DNA from: JAIQGF01 sp051006995
Lineage (GTDB): Bacteria; Acidobacteriota; Terriglobia; Terriglobales; Acidobacteriaceae
NCBI GenBank assembly: GCA_051006995.1
Contig: JBPCSQ010000037.1
Coordinates: forward strand, 1-64,000
DNA: 64,000 nucleotides
Direction of reading: 5' to 3'
Positions 35,752 to 43,620 of the stretch are shown in pieces (positions within the stretch are counted from its first letter, which is position 1; every line of letters begins with the position of its first letter). Both the position numbers and the translations under genes were made by a program. Below the pieces are notes generated by a model, which saw only the letters and a program-made list of their open reading frames with translations, had not been told where the DNA came from and did not search any database.

Positions 35752-36264
35752 ATGAAAAAGGCAACTTGGAAAATTCGATCGTGGAAAGAAAGAGGCGACT
35801 GGGCGGAAATGCAATTCATGGCCCGCGCCACCGCTAACGGCTTCACCGTCACCAAGCCTTGGGGTGATTCCGCCCGCTACGACTTTGCCGTCGAACGCAA
35901 CGGCATCTTCCAGCGCGTGCAGGTCAAATCCACCGCCGCCCGCAGCGGCCCCTCTTATATTTGCAACACCATCGGCGGCCCTTCGAATAAGAACCGCAAG
36001 TACGACAGCAAGCACGTGGACTTCTTCGCCATCATCCTGGTTCCGGAGGAGGTCTGGTACATCATCCCCGTCGGAGCACTCGGCAGAGAACGGTCATGCT
36101 TCAACCTCAATCCGCAAAACCCAACTCATAGGTATTTTAAATATCTCGAAGCGTGGCACCTGCTGAAGCAGGCCGTGGGTGTGGACATCAACGCGGAGGC
36201 GGATGCGAGTAGCGTGTACCAGGCACCGAGCAGCGAGAGCGCACCGCTGGTTTCTGGTTTTTAG
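35752..36264 (+). CDS. PD-(D/E)XK nuclease-like protein (PDDEXK_5 type)
   Basis: 170 aa. Residues 12-65 carry the nuclease core: KERGDWAEMQFMARA (Glu helix), then PWGDSARYDFAVE with the active-site Asp, then FQRVQVKST giving the QxK end of the motif. This matches the group I intron-endonuclease-like PD-(D/E)XK family. No intron, methylase or restriction partner is adjacent, so its role is unknown. The last 18 residues (VYQAPSSESAPLVSGF) come from iterated spacer words running into the stop. Confidence 0.72.
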   Translation: MKKATWKIRSWKERGDWAEMQFMARATANGFTVTKPWGDSARYDFAVERNGIFQRVQVKSTAARSGPSYICNTIGGPSNKNRKYDSKHVDFFAIILVPEEVWYIIPVGALGRERSCFNLNPQNPTHRYFKYLEAWHLLKQAVGVDINAEADASSVYQAPSSESAPLVSGF

Positions 36265-36373
36265 TTTCTGGTTTCCGGTGGCCTGAAGCCTCTGCGTCGT
36301 CTGTGGCCTTCTGGTTTGGCGGAACTTTCCTTACCCTTGTGCCGTATCTCCTCTCAATCCGCTGGGGGGCGTC

Positions 36374-37072
36374 ATGACACAACTCAGCCGCAACGCCAGG
36401 GTCGCAGGACTCCTCTATCTCACGCTGATGACCGCGCCGCTGCGCCTCATCTACATCCCCAACACGCTGATCGTGAACGGAAACGCGGCCACGACGGCCG
36501 GCAACATAGCCGCGCACGAGACGCTGTTCCGTCTTGGCATCCTCGCCGATCTGTTCACCGCCACGATGAGCATTTTCCTCGCCCTGGCGCTGTACCGGCT
36601 GTTCAAGGATGTGGACAGAGACCTGGCGCGGCTGGTGGTCATCCTCGGCGCGCTGATGGTCACCCCCATCTACTTTCTCAACACGCTGAACGATATGGGA
36701 GCGCTGATGTTCGCGCGCGGCGCCGATTTCCTTTCCGTGTTCGATAAGCCGCAGCGCGACGCCTTCGTCATGCTGTTCCTTCGCCTGCATCACGGCGGCG
36801 TGGTGGTGAACGAGGTCTTCTGGGGCCTATGGTTGCTCCCGTTTGGCCTGCTGGCGTACCGCTCGGGGTTCCTGCCGCGCGTGCTCGGAGTCTGGCTGAT
36901 CCTGAACGGGTGGGTGTATGTGGCGATCGCCGTCTCGGGCGTGATGTGGCCGCAGTACGAGGCGGTCATCTTCAACAAAGCGTTCCCGATCATGCTGGGA
37001 GAGCTGGCGATCATGCTGTGGCTGATCATCATGGGAGCGAAGCAGCGTCAGCCGGCGGCGGCAGCGGCGTGA
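36374..37072 (+). CDS. DUF4386 family membrane protein
   Basis: 232-aa polytopic membrane protein with about six helices. Family-like segments are RVAGLLYLTLMTAPLRLIYIP at the start, LFRLGILADLFTATMSIFLALALY and FWGLWLLPFGLLAYRSGFLPRVLG; function is unknown for the family. The ATG follows GGGGGGCGTC without a clear ribosome site. The C-terminus ends in an Ala run. Neighbouring genes give no functional hint. Confidence 0.8.
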   Translation: MTQLSRNARVAGLLYLTLMTAPLRLIYIPNTLIVNGNAATTAGNIAAHETLFRLGILADLFTATMSIFLALALYRLFKDVDRDLARLVVILGALMVTPIYFLNTLNDMGALMFARGADFLSVFDKPQRDAFVMLFLRLHHGGVVVNEVFWGLWLLPFGLLAYRSGFLPRVLGVWLILNGWVYVAIAVSGVMWPQYEAVIFNKAFPIMLGELAIMLWLIIMGAKQRQPAAAAA

Positions 37073-37494
37073 AAACAGGCTTCAGGCATTCCGCGGACCC
37101 TTCGGCTGCGCTCAGGGCAGGCTCGGCGGCGAGGGCGGCGCGGGAAGGGCACCCTTCGACTGCGCTCAGGGCAGGCTAGGGCGGCGAGGGCGGCGCGGGA
37201 AGGGCACGACTTTAGTCGTGCCAGTCCAGGTCCAAACATTTTGGGCTTTAGCCCCTGAGGTTCCTGGCTGGCGAGCACAGCCAACCTCAGCGGCTAAAGC
37301 CGAATTTGTTTTCGCGTCTTATCGGCACGGCTGAAGCCGTGCCCTTCCCGGCGGCTGTCGCCCACTGAAGCGGGCTCCGGATCTCCGCAAACCCTTCGAC
37401 TGCGCTCAGGGCAGGCTGTGGCGGCGAACGGGGCGGCGCGCGCCGCGGACATTGTGCTAGGCTGAACGCGCCACACACGATTCCGCGGGCTCCT
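37073..37494. repeat. Repeat-filled intergenic region
   Basis: 422 bp. A unit of about 54 bp, beginning CCCTTCG.CTGCGCTCAGGG and ending GGCGGCGCGGGAAGGGCAC, is repeated in tandem at 37098 and 37151, with a partial third copy at 37392. Between them are array-type hairpins GGCACGAC-TTTA-GTCGTGCC, GGGGC-like TTTA stems, GGCACGGC-TGAA-GCCGTGCC and CCCACTGAAGCGGG. No gene. Confidence 0.7.
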
Positions 37495-39000
37495 ATGTCT
37501 CCGCTGGACACAACGCATGCGCTGGGCCGATGGGCGTCGCTGGCCGCGTATCGTTCGCGGTTCATCCGGTATTTCGTCGCCGTCGCTCTGCCAGCCCTGG
37601 CCACCGTATCCGCCGTCGCGGTACTTCCGGTAGGCTCCAGCCCGTATTTTCCGCTGTTCAGCGTGTCGGTTGTTGCCGCCGCCGTTTACGGAGGCGTGGG
37701 GGCCGGACTGACCGCCACCGCAGCGAGCGTCCTGCTCAATCTGTTCTTTGTGGCTGTACCGCGGTTTTCGCTGCGCGTCGCTTCACCCGAAGACGCGCTT
37801 CGCCTTGTGATTTTTGTGGTGGCCGGCGTCGCGATTTCATTCGTGATCGGCGCGGTGGGCGAGCTGCAGGGACGCCTCGACCGCGAACGCGAGCGGCTCC
37901 ATGTCACCCTGACCAGCATCGGCGACGCAGTGATCGCCACCGATCCGCTGGGCGAAATCACGTTTATGAACCCGATGGCCGAATCTGCCACCGGCTGGAA
38001 AGCTGAGGATGCGATGGGCCGGCCGCTGCCGTCGGTTTTTCGAATCGTGAACGAAGCGACACGGGAGCCCGCCGAGAATCCAGTTGCCAAGGTGTTGCAG
38101 TCCGGCCACATCGTCGGCTTGGCGAACCACACGGTGCTGATCCGGAAGGACGGCAGCGAAATCGCCATTGACGACAGCGCCGCGCCCATTCGCAATCGCG
38201 ACTGGATCGTCGGAGTCGTGCTCGTGTTCCGCGACATCAGCGAGAAGCGCAAGACTGAAAAGGCGATGGTCGAGGCGCAGAAGCTTGCCAGCGTCGGTCG
38301 GCTGGCGGCGACCATCGCCCATGAGATAAACAACCCGCTCGAGTCCATCACAAACCTGATTTACCTGATCAACATCGTCCCCGACCTGCCGGCCAACGCC
38401 AAGACCTACGCGGAAATGGCGCAACAGCAGGTTTTGCGCGCGGCCCACGTGACCCGCCAGACGCTGGCGTTCGCGCGCCGTAGCGACGAGCGCGAACACT
38501 GCCTGCTGCGGAGCATTGCCGACGAGGTCCTGGAGCTTTACGAGCCATCCCTGGAGCAGAAGCGGATCCAGGTGATGCGCAAATATGGAGAGGGCGCCTA
38601 TCCCGTGTACGCCAGCCGCAGCGAACTGCGGCAGCTACTCGGCAATCTGCTGGCAAACGCGATTGATGCGCTGCCCTACGGTGGGCGGCTGCACCTGCGT
38701 TTGCGCGGCACGGCAGTTGACGGTCAGGCTCGAGTGCGGCTGTCGGTCGCCGACTCCGGCGGTGGCATTCCGGCACCGGCGCTGGGCAAGATTTTTGACG
38801 CGTTCTTTACCACGAAGAAAGACGTCGGCACAGGTCTGGGCCTCTGGGTCAGCAAGACGATCGTGGAAAGTCACGGCGGAAGCATGCGCGTGCGCAGCCG
38901 CACCGGCGTCGGCACCATTTTCGTGGTCACGTTGCCCGCGCGTGTGGATGCGAGCGCTCTCGGCTCCGCGGAGGCGCGTTCCGCCTCGGCAACGGAGTAA
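37495..39000 (+). CDS. PAS-domain sensor histidine kinase with DUF4118-like membrane region
   Basis: 501 aa. Residues about 22-120 form three to four helices like the KdpD-type DUF4118 module. A PAS domain follows (about 133-255, LTSIGDAVIATDPLGEITFMNPMAES). The HisKA box is LASVGRLAATIAHEINNPLESITNL with the phosphorylated His, and the ATPase domain has N (LGNLLANAIDALP), G1 (DSGGGI), F and G2 (GTGLGLWVSKTI) boxes. It likely autophosphorylates in response to an unknown signal. No response regulator is adjacent, so it is an orphan kinase here. Confidence 0.93.
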   Translation: MSPLDTTHALGRWASLAAYRSRFIRYFVAVALPALATVSAVAVLPVGSSPYFPLFSVSVVAAAVYGGVGAGLTATAASVLLNLFFVAVPRFSLRVASPEDALRLVIFVVAGVAISFVIGAVGELQGRLDRERERLHVTLTSIGDAVIATDPLGEITFMNPMAESATGWKAEDAMGRPLPSVFRIVNEATREPAENPVAKVLQSGHIVGLANHTVLIRKDGSEIAIDDSAAPIRNRDWIVGVVLVFRDISEKRKTEKAMVEAQKLASVGRLAATIAHEINNPLESITNLIYLINIVPDLPANAKTYAEMAQQQVLRAAHVTRQTLAFARRSDEREHCLLRSIADEVLELYEPSLEQKRIQVMRKYGEGAYPVYASRSELRQLLGNLLANAIDALPYGGRLHLRLRGTAVDGQARVRLSVADSGGGIPAPALGKIFDAFFTTKKDVGTGLGLWVSKTIVESHGGSMRVRSRTGVGTIFVVTLPARVDASALGSAEARSASATE

Positions 39001-39115
39001 CCACTGCGAGAGTGCCCGCACAGCGTGTCGGAGACGACGGGAATGACTGCAGCCGAAACGTAGAGCTGAATGAGCGGACGAACCGCCTCCGCACCGCCGT
39101 GGTACTTTGGTGCGC

Positions 39116-39907
39116 ATGGCCATCCCGTACTACCACATTGACTCTTTCGCGAGCGGACTTTTCGCCGGCAATCCCGCCGGTGTGTGCATTGTTCCCGCAT
39201 TTCCGGACCAAGAGGTCATGCAGAAAATCGCGGCGGAGAACCGTCACAGCGAAACGGCGTTTGTGGTGGCCCGCGCGGATGGCGACTTCGACCTGCGCTG
39301 GTTCACGCCGATCGTGGAAGACGACTTGTGCGGCCACGCCACGCTGGCGTCGGCGTATGTGCTGTCGTTGCGCGGGCACGACAAGTGGCCGGTTCGATTT
39401 CATACGGTCAGCGGCCTGTTGACGGTGGATCGTGATCACGAGCGCTTTGTGATGGATTTCCCCGCCCGGCCGGCGGCGCCGTGCGAAGTTCCAGGGCTGC
39501 TGCCCGCGCTGGGGCTGGCGAGGGCCGAGGTCCTGCGCGCACCGCGAGACGTTCTCGTGGTCGTGGACCGAGTCGAGACGGTGAACAAGCTCAAGCCGGA
39601 TATCGACGCCTTGTCCAAGGTTGATTTGGGCCATCTGGGTGGCGCGATTGTTACCGCCGCCGGCGAAGGCGATGTTGACTACGTCTTCCGGTTTTTCGCA
39701 CCCGGGGAGGGGATTCCCGAAGATCCCGGCACCGGGTCCGTCCATTGCACACTCGCCCCTTACTGGGCCGGACGCACCGGCAAGCAGAGCTTTCGAGTGC
39801 AGCAGCTCAGCGCTCGTGGCTCGCAAATGTGGGTCACGCTGGCCGGCGACCGCGTGAAGATCGCCGGCGAAACCAAGCTTTATCTGCATGGGACGATCAA
39901 CCTGTAA
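39116..39907 (+). CDS. PhzF family isomerase/epimerase-like protein
   Basis: 263 aa with the duplicated diaminopimelate-epimerase-like fold. Typical segments are IDSFASGLFAGNPAGVCI at the start, NRHSETAFVV (with the catalytic-type Glu), LRWFTPIVEDDLCGHATLASAYVL and EDPGTGSVHCTLAPYW. Members isomerise small molecules as in phenazine biosynthesis, but most have unknown substrates and no phenazine genes are here. The ATG is preferred over a TTG three codons upstream. Confidence 0.92.
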   Translation: MAIPYYHIDSFASGLFAGNPAGVCIVPAFPDQEVMQKIAAENRHSETAFVVARADGDFDLRWFTPIVEDDLCGHATLASAYVLSLRGHDKWPVRFHTVSGLLTVDRDHERFVMDFPARPAAPCEVPGLLPALGLARAEVLRAPRDVLVVVDRVETVNKLKPDIDALSKVDLGHLGGAIVTAAGEGDVDYVFRFFAPGEGIPEDPGTGSVHCTLAPYWAGRTGKQSFRVQQLSARGSQMWVTLAGDRVKIAGETKLYLHGTINL

Positions 39908-39942
39908 GCATCAGACGCCCCGCCCGCGTATCATCATCCGCC

Positions 39943-40524
39943 ATGGGCAAGAGCCGGCTGGAGGCCTTCAGCGACGGCGTGATCGCCATCATCATCACCA
40001 TCATGGTGCTGGAGATGAAGGTCCCGCGCGGAGAAAGCGTCTGGGCGCTGCGTCCGCTGCTGCCCGTCTTCCTCAGTTACGTGCTCAGCTTCGTGTACGT
40101 CGGCATCTACTGGAACAACCATCACCACATGCTGCACACCACCAGCCGGGTGAGCGGCCCGGTCCTGTGGGCCAACCTCCACCTGCTGTTCTGGCTGTCG
40201 CTGTTTCCCTTCGTGACCGGGTGGATGGGCGAGAACCACTTTGCGCCGGCGCCGTCGGCGGTGTACGGGGTTGTCCTGCTGATGGCGGCGATCGCGTACT
40301 TCATCCTGCAGCAGGCCATCATTGCCTCGCAGGGAAGCGACTCGTTGCTGAAGAAGGCGGTCGGCCGGGACTGGAAGGGCAAGGTGTCGCCCCTGCTCTA
40401 TATCGCCGGGATCGTGACCAGCATTTCCTGGCCGTGGCTGGCGCAGGGCATCTATGTCCTGGTCGCGCTGCTGTGGCTGATTCCCGACCGCCGCATCGAG
40501 CACGCGCTGGCGGAGCGGCGCTAA
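39943..40524 (+). CDS. TMEM175-family (DUF1211) potassium channel-like protein
   Basis: 193-aa six-helix membrane protein. The first helix has the family's FSDG motif in RLEAFSDGVIAIIITIMVLEM, where the conserved residues form the channel filter in bacterial TMEM175 proteins. It continues with SYVLSFVYVGIYWNNHHHM, also typical. Bacterial members form tetrameric K+-leak channels. It begins 35 bp after PhzF on the same strand, possibly co-transcribed. Confidence 0.88.
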   Translation: MGKSRLEAFSDGVIAIIITIMVLEMKVPRGESVWALRPLLPVFLSYVLSFVYVGIYWNNHHHMLHTTSRVSGPVLWANLHLLFWLSLFPFVTGWMGENHFAPAPSAVYGVVLLMAAIAYFILQQAIIASQGSDSLLKKAVGRDWKGKVSPLLYIAGIVTSISWPWLAQGIYVLVALLWLIPDRRIEHALAERR

Positions 40525-40567
40525 GCGCAAGGCTCAGACAGCCGTTGCGCCTTGCGCCTTGAGCCTA
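40521..40567. repeat. Word-repeat inverted region
   Basis: GCGCAAGGCTCAGACAG and GTTGCGCCTTGCGCCTTGAG pair as an imperfect hairpin between the convergent ends of two genes, where it could terminate both. Confidence 0.6.
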
Positions 40568-41083
40568 TTTCGCCGGCTCGGGCGGCAGCGGCGTCGAGAA
40601 GTGATCGTGCACGATCACCCAGCTGGCGCCCTTCTTCTGCCAGATCGCGGTCCAGCGGCACTCGAGGTTGGTGGTCTTGCCGGCCTTGTCGGTCATGCTG
40701 AACTTCACCGTCGAGGTGCTCCAGGCCCAGTTGCCGGCATGATGAACGGCGGCATCCTCGTTGGCCGTCAGCTTGGCCGAAGCCACGTCGGCAAAATTCT
40801 TCTGCACACCCGCGCCGTACTCGGCAAAGCCCTGGTACTTCAGCGGCAGCACGTCATAGAACACATCGTTCGGCGACTGGTCGTAGAACTTGGCGACTTT
40901 GGGAATATCGAGCGTGCCCCAGGCGTCGAGCACCTGCTGCATCAGCGCTTTGTCGGGAGCGGCGGCGGAAGACGCGGCGGCGGACCTTGCGGGCTTGGCG
41001 GCAGGTTTCTCGGCGGACTTGGTTTGCGCGAACCCGAGCGACGACAGCAGCAAGAGCGTGAGCAGCAGGGCTTTGTGGCGCAT
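40565..41083 (-). CDS. Exported SnoaL/DUF4440-like (NTF2-fold) protein
   Basis: 172 aa. Signal peptide MRHKALLLTLLLLSSLGFAQ, an Ala/Lys/Pro linker, then an NTF2-like cone domain from about residue 46 (ALMQQVLDAWGTLDIPKVAKFYDQ ... CRWTAIWQKKGASWVIVHDHFS). The fold binds small molecules and often has no catalytic role. GAGGAGG sits before the ATG. It is divergent from the rhodanese gene. Confidence 0.82.
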   Translation of the reverse strand: MRHKALLLTLLLLSSLGFAQTKSAEKPAAKPARSAAASSAAAPDKALMQQVLDAWGTLDIPKVAKFYDQSPNDVFYDVLPLKYQGFAEYGAGVQKNFADVASAKLTANEDAAVHHAGNWAWSTSTVKFSMTDKAGKTTNLECRWTAIWQKKGASWVIVHDHFSTPLPPEPAK

Positions 41084-41187
41084 AGGCGCACCTCCTCAGG
41101 AACGAACAGTGTAATCGACATTAACGCAGGCGGAGGATTGCAGCGTAGTAGAATCTTGCGCGCAATATTCTTAACGGAGAACTCATC

Positions 41188-41565
41188 ATGAAGAGTGTCA
41201 AGGAACTGGTCGCCGACGCCAATACGCGCGTCAAGACCATCCAGGCCGAGGAAGCGAAGAAGCTGGTGAAAGACCCCAACGTGACGTTCGTGGATATCCG
41301 CGACTCGGCCGAGCTGCAGCGCGACGGCAAGATTCCGGGCGCGGTGCACGTGGACCGCGGCATGCTCGAGTTCCGCCTCGATCCGACGACGCCCTATCAC
41401 AACCCGGTGTTCGCCTCGGGCAAGAAGATCGTGTTCTACTGCGCCGGCGGAGGACGCTCGGCGCTGGCCGCCGACACGGCGCAGAAGATGGGCCTGGAGA
41501 ATGCCGCGCACCTGGGCGGAGGGTTCAAGGGCTGGAAGGACTCCGGGGGCGAGATCGAGAAGTAG
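41188..41565 (+). CDS. Single-domain rhodanese-like protein
   Basis: 125 aa cytoplasmic protein. TFVDIRDSAELQRDGKIPGAVHV is the N-terminal rhodanese signature, and VFYCAGGGRSALAA holds the catalytic Cys in a six-residue loop (CAGGGR), the length seen in sulfurtransferases rather than Cdc25-type phosphatases. It ends with GGFKGWKDSGG, also typical. It would move sulfane sulfur to an unknown acceptor. Confidence 0.92.
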   Translation: MKSVKELVADANTRVKTIQAEEAKKLVKDPNVTFVDIRDSAELQRDGKIPGAVHVDRGMLEFRLDPTTPYHNPVFASGKKIVFYCAGGGRSALAADTAQKMGLENAAHLGGGFKGWKDSGGEIEK

Positions 41566-41607
41566 CCGCAGTCGCTGGCCTGCGACGGAAGCGTGTACAC
41601 TGCCATC

Positions 41608-41670
41608 ATGTCGAAAAATCGTCCCAAAAAGCACAAGCGCCGCCCGAAGAAGAAAGACAGAAAAGAGTAA
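41608..41670 (+). CDS. Possible 20-residue highly basic peptide
   Basis: ATG-to-stop frame encoding MSKNRPKKHKRRPKKKDRKE, with 12 Lys/Arg plus one His among 20 residues. It lies 42 bp after the rhodanese stop. No ribosome site is clear. It may be a tiny nucleic-acid-binding peptide or chance. Confidence 0.3.
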   Translation: MSKNRPKKHKRRPKKKDRKE

Positions 41671-41690
41671 GCGCAGGCTGCGCAATACAG

Positions 41691-41719
41691 CAGATTCCTC
41701 GCTGCGCTCGGAATGACAA
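41691..41719. repeat. Frame-hairpin repeat, short form
   Basis: CAGATTCCTCGC, TGC, GCTCGGAATGACA. On the other strand it reads TGTCATTCCGAGC-GCA-GCGAGGAATCTG. Confidence 0.75.
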
Positions 41720-41731
41720 GCGTTAGCGAAT

Positions 41732-42151
41732 TCAGTCGTCGAAGCCCGCGTCCAGCGCGGGTTCATTGAGCACGCGGAAGGCGGCCGAGGCGTCTTCGCG
41801 GCGCACGCACAGGCGCACGCCTCCGATGGCATTGGAATAGAACCAGTCGAGCCGGACAAGGTTCTCGTCGAGCAGGTGAGACTCGATGCCGGCGGATTCC
41901 AGCGCGCCCTTGGCGAGCAGCGCTTCCGGCAAATCGCGGAACTTACGGATGACGGCGAGCTCGCGGAAAGCGGGAGCTTGCGGCGGCGCTTCCGATTCCA
42001 ACTCCAGACCACGGCGCTCGGCTTCGTGCTCCAGCGCGTCGAGGGCGGCATCGGTGAGCGAAGCAGCGTCGGCGCCAACGCGCAGCAGTTCGGCGTCGCT
42101 CATGGCGGCGTAAACCTCGGCCAGGCGCTCTCGCTCGTGGAGTTCGTCCAT
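41732..42151 (-). CDS. DUF2007 domain protein (putative signal-transducing family)
   Basis: 139 aa. The N-terminal 60 residues are helical (ERLAEVYAAMSDAELLRVGADAASLTDAALDALEHEA). The C-terminal DUF2007 domain reads LAVIRKFRDLPEALLAKGALESAGIESHLLDENLVRLDWFYSNAIGGVRLCV, a ferredoxin-like small domain. Its biochemical role is unknown. It follows, with a word-repeat spacer, the phospholipase C gene on the same strand. Confidence 0.82.
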   Translation of the reverse strand: MDELHERERLAEVYAAMSDAELLRVGADAASLTDAALDALEHEAERRGLELESEAPPQAPAFRELAVIRKFRDLPEALLAKGALESAGIESHLLDENLVRLDWFYSNAIGGVRLCVRREDASAAFRVLNEPALDAGFDD

Positions 42152-42217
42152 GGAAACAGGCTACAGGCTTCAGGCGCAGGGCTCAAGGCGCAAGGCACAA
42201 GGCACTGAAACGCAAGG
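42151..42217. repeat. Iterated CAAGGCGCAAGGC / CAGGCTACAGG words
   Basis: A spacer of diverged 7-9 bp words between two minus-strand genes. CAGGCTACAGG words reappear at 57963-57998. Confidence 0.6.
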
Positions 42218-43528
42218 TCAAGGCTTGGGCGTTTCGGATGAGGCGGCCTGGACTGTTGATGCCGACTTCAGGCGCTCCAGGTTGGCGAGCACTTGCTTCC
42301 ACTGGTCGGGATCGCGCTTGGTGTCAAAGTCGGCGCTGAGATTTCCGTAGAACTGAAGGATATTGTCGCGCAGGTCCGCCGTGAGCCGGTCGAAGTTGTG
42401 CTCGGCGAGCTTGCGCAGCAGCAGCGCATAGCTGCGGTCGGTGAGCTTGTATTCGGCGGCGCGGGTGAGGCGGCCGGTGTCGAAATCCTTGTCGGGGAGC
42501 TGAAGCGTGCCGCTGCCGGCCTGACGCAACAGCGCGAAATACTGCTCGACGGAAGCGTCCACGCTGCGCAGGTACATTTCTTCCGTCTGCGGCGTTGGAT
42601 CTTTCAGGGCGAGCGCCTTGAAAGGACCGACCTTGGGCACGATGCGCATCAGGAAGGCGAGCAGGCGCGTGCCGAATCCGGGACGCTTGTAATCCTTCCC
42701 CCACTCTTTTTCGTACTGGGCACGGGAGAGGTAGTAGAGAAATTTCGTTTTCGAAAACGAAGGATACTCGCGGACGATCTGGTCGCGCCGCCATTCGAGC
42801 GCGACCTTCGTAGCCTTGGGAACGAGGTTGCCAACGGCGAAGCGAAACGTGCCGACAGCGCGGTCCTCGTTCTTGATCAGATCGGACAATTCGATGCCGT
42901 AGGTGTCGAGGAAAGCGCGCTCCAGCAGTGGCTTGGCGATACTGAAGCCAACGAAATCATGATAGGCGTCTGAGGTGTAGCGGTTCTTGGCGACCTGGAC
43001 GACGTCGAAGCCGAACTCGGTGCGGATGTGCGCCTTGGGGTCGTCCTCGTAGGTGACGTGGTCGCCGAACCTGGCGCGCAGTTTGGGGAACTCGATGGCC
43101 ACGGCGGAGTTGACTGCCGGATGACCGGCGATATCGGAGGCGTAGTGGGCCAGGGCGCCGAGGGCAAAGGCGTACTCGTTGATGTCCTGCGATTCGCGAA
43201 CGAGGTTGACGATGAAGTCGCCGCTGCGGACGTAATGAACGAGGTCGCTGAAATGCTGGTTGCCGAACGGATAGTAACCCATGTCGTGGACGAGCGATCC
43301 ACCGTAGGCGTGAGCATGGGCTTCCCGGAGCTGCTCGGGCGTGGCGTGGGGAAACCGGTGGAGCAGCAGCGGGACGATGTGGTCCTTCCAGGCGAGGTCG
43401 ACGATCTGCTCGTGAGTGAGAACCGAGTAGGCGGCGGCGTGGGTGGCGAATGCGAACACCAGTGCCAGCGCCAGGAGCGGCACAAATCGGAGGATCGGGC
43501 GATCGGCTAATCGGGTGATCGGTAGCAT
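42218..43528 (-). CDS. Zinc-dependent phospholipase C family protein
   Basis: 436 aa with a signal peptide (helix FVPLLALALVFAFATHAAA). The mature part resembles the zinc-dependent PLC/S1-P1-like helical fold: YSVLTHEQIVDLAW with its N-terminal His, AYGGSLVHDMGYYPFGNQHFSDLVHYVRSG split as HDMGYYPFGN and HFSDLVHYVRSG, and AFALGALAHYASDIAGHPAVN giving His, Asp and His ligands. It likely cleaves phospholipid head groups outside the cytoplasm; the substrate is unproven. The start avoids an upstream frame through repeats. Confidence 0.82.
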   Translation of the reverse strand: MLPITRLADRPILRFVPLLALALVFAFATHAAAYSVLTHEQIVDLAWKDHIVPLLLHRFPHATPEQLREAHAHAYGGSLVHDMGYYPFGNQHFSDLVHYVRSGDFIVNLVRESQDINEYAFALGALAHYASDIAGHPAVNSAVAIEFPKLRARFGDHVTYEDDPKAHIRTEFGFDVVQVAKNRYTSDAYHDFVGFSIAKPLLERAFLDTYGIELSDLIKNEDRAVGTFRFAVGNLVPKATKVALEWRRDQIVREYPSFSKTKFLYYLSRAQYEKEWGKDYKRPGFGTRLLAFLMRIVPKVGPFKALALKDPTPQTEEMYLRSVDASVEQYFALLRQAGSGTLQLPDKDFDTGRLTRAAEYKLTDRSYALLLRKLAEHNFDRLTADLRDNILQFYGNLSADFDTKRDPDQWKQVLANLERLKSASTVQAASSETPKP

Positions 43529-43620
43529 GGGCCAGAACTGTTGGATGCGTCCTGAGCAGGACACGTCTGGAGCAGCGATAGGTAGAATGTTGCTGCGTTT
43601 TGTTTTCAATTGAGACTCGA

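Noticed and set aside
35752..36264. Restriction-modification system
   Set aside because: Only a nuclease-like domain is present; no methyltransferase or specificity gene is adjacent.
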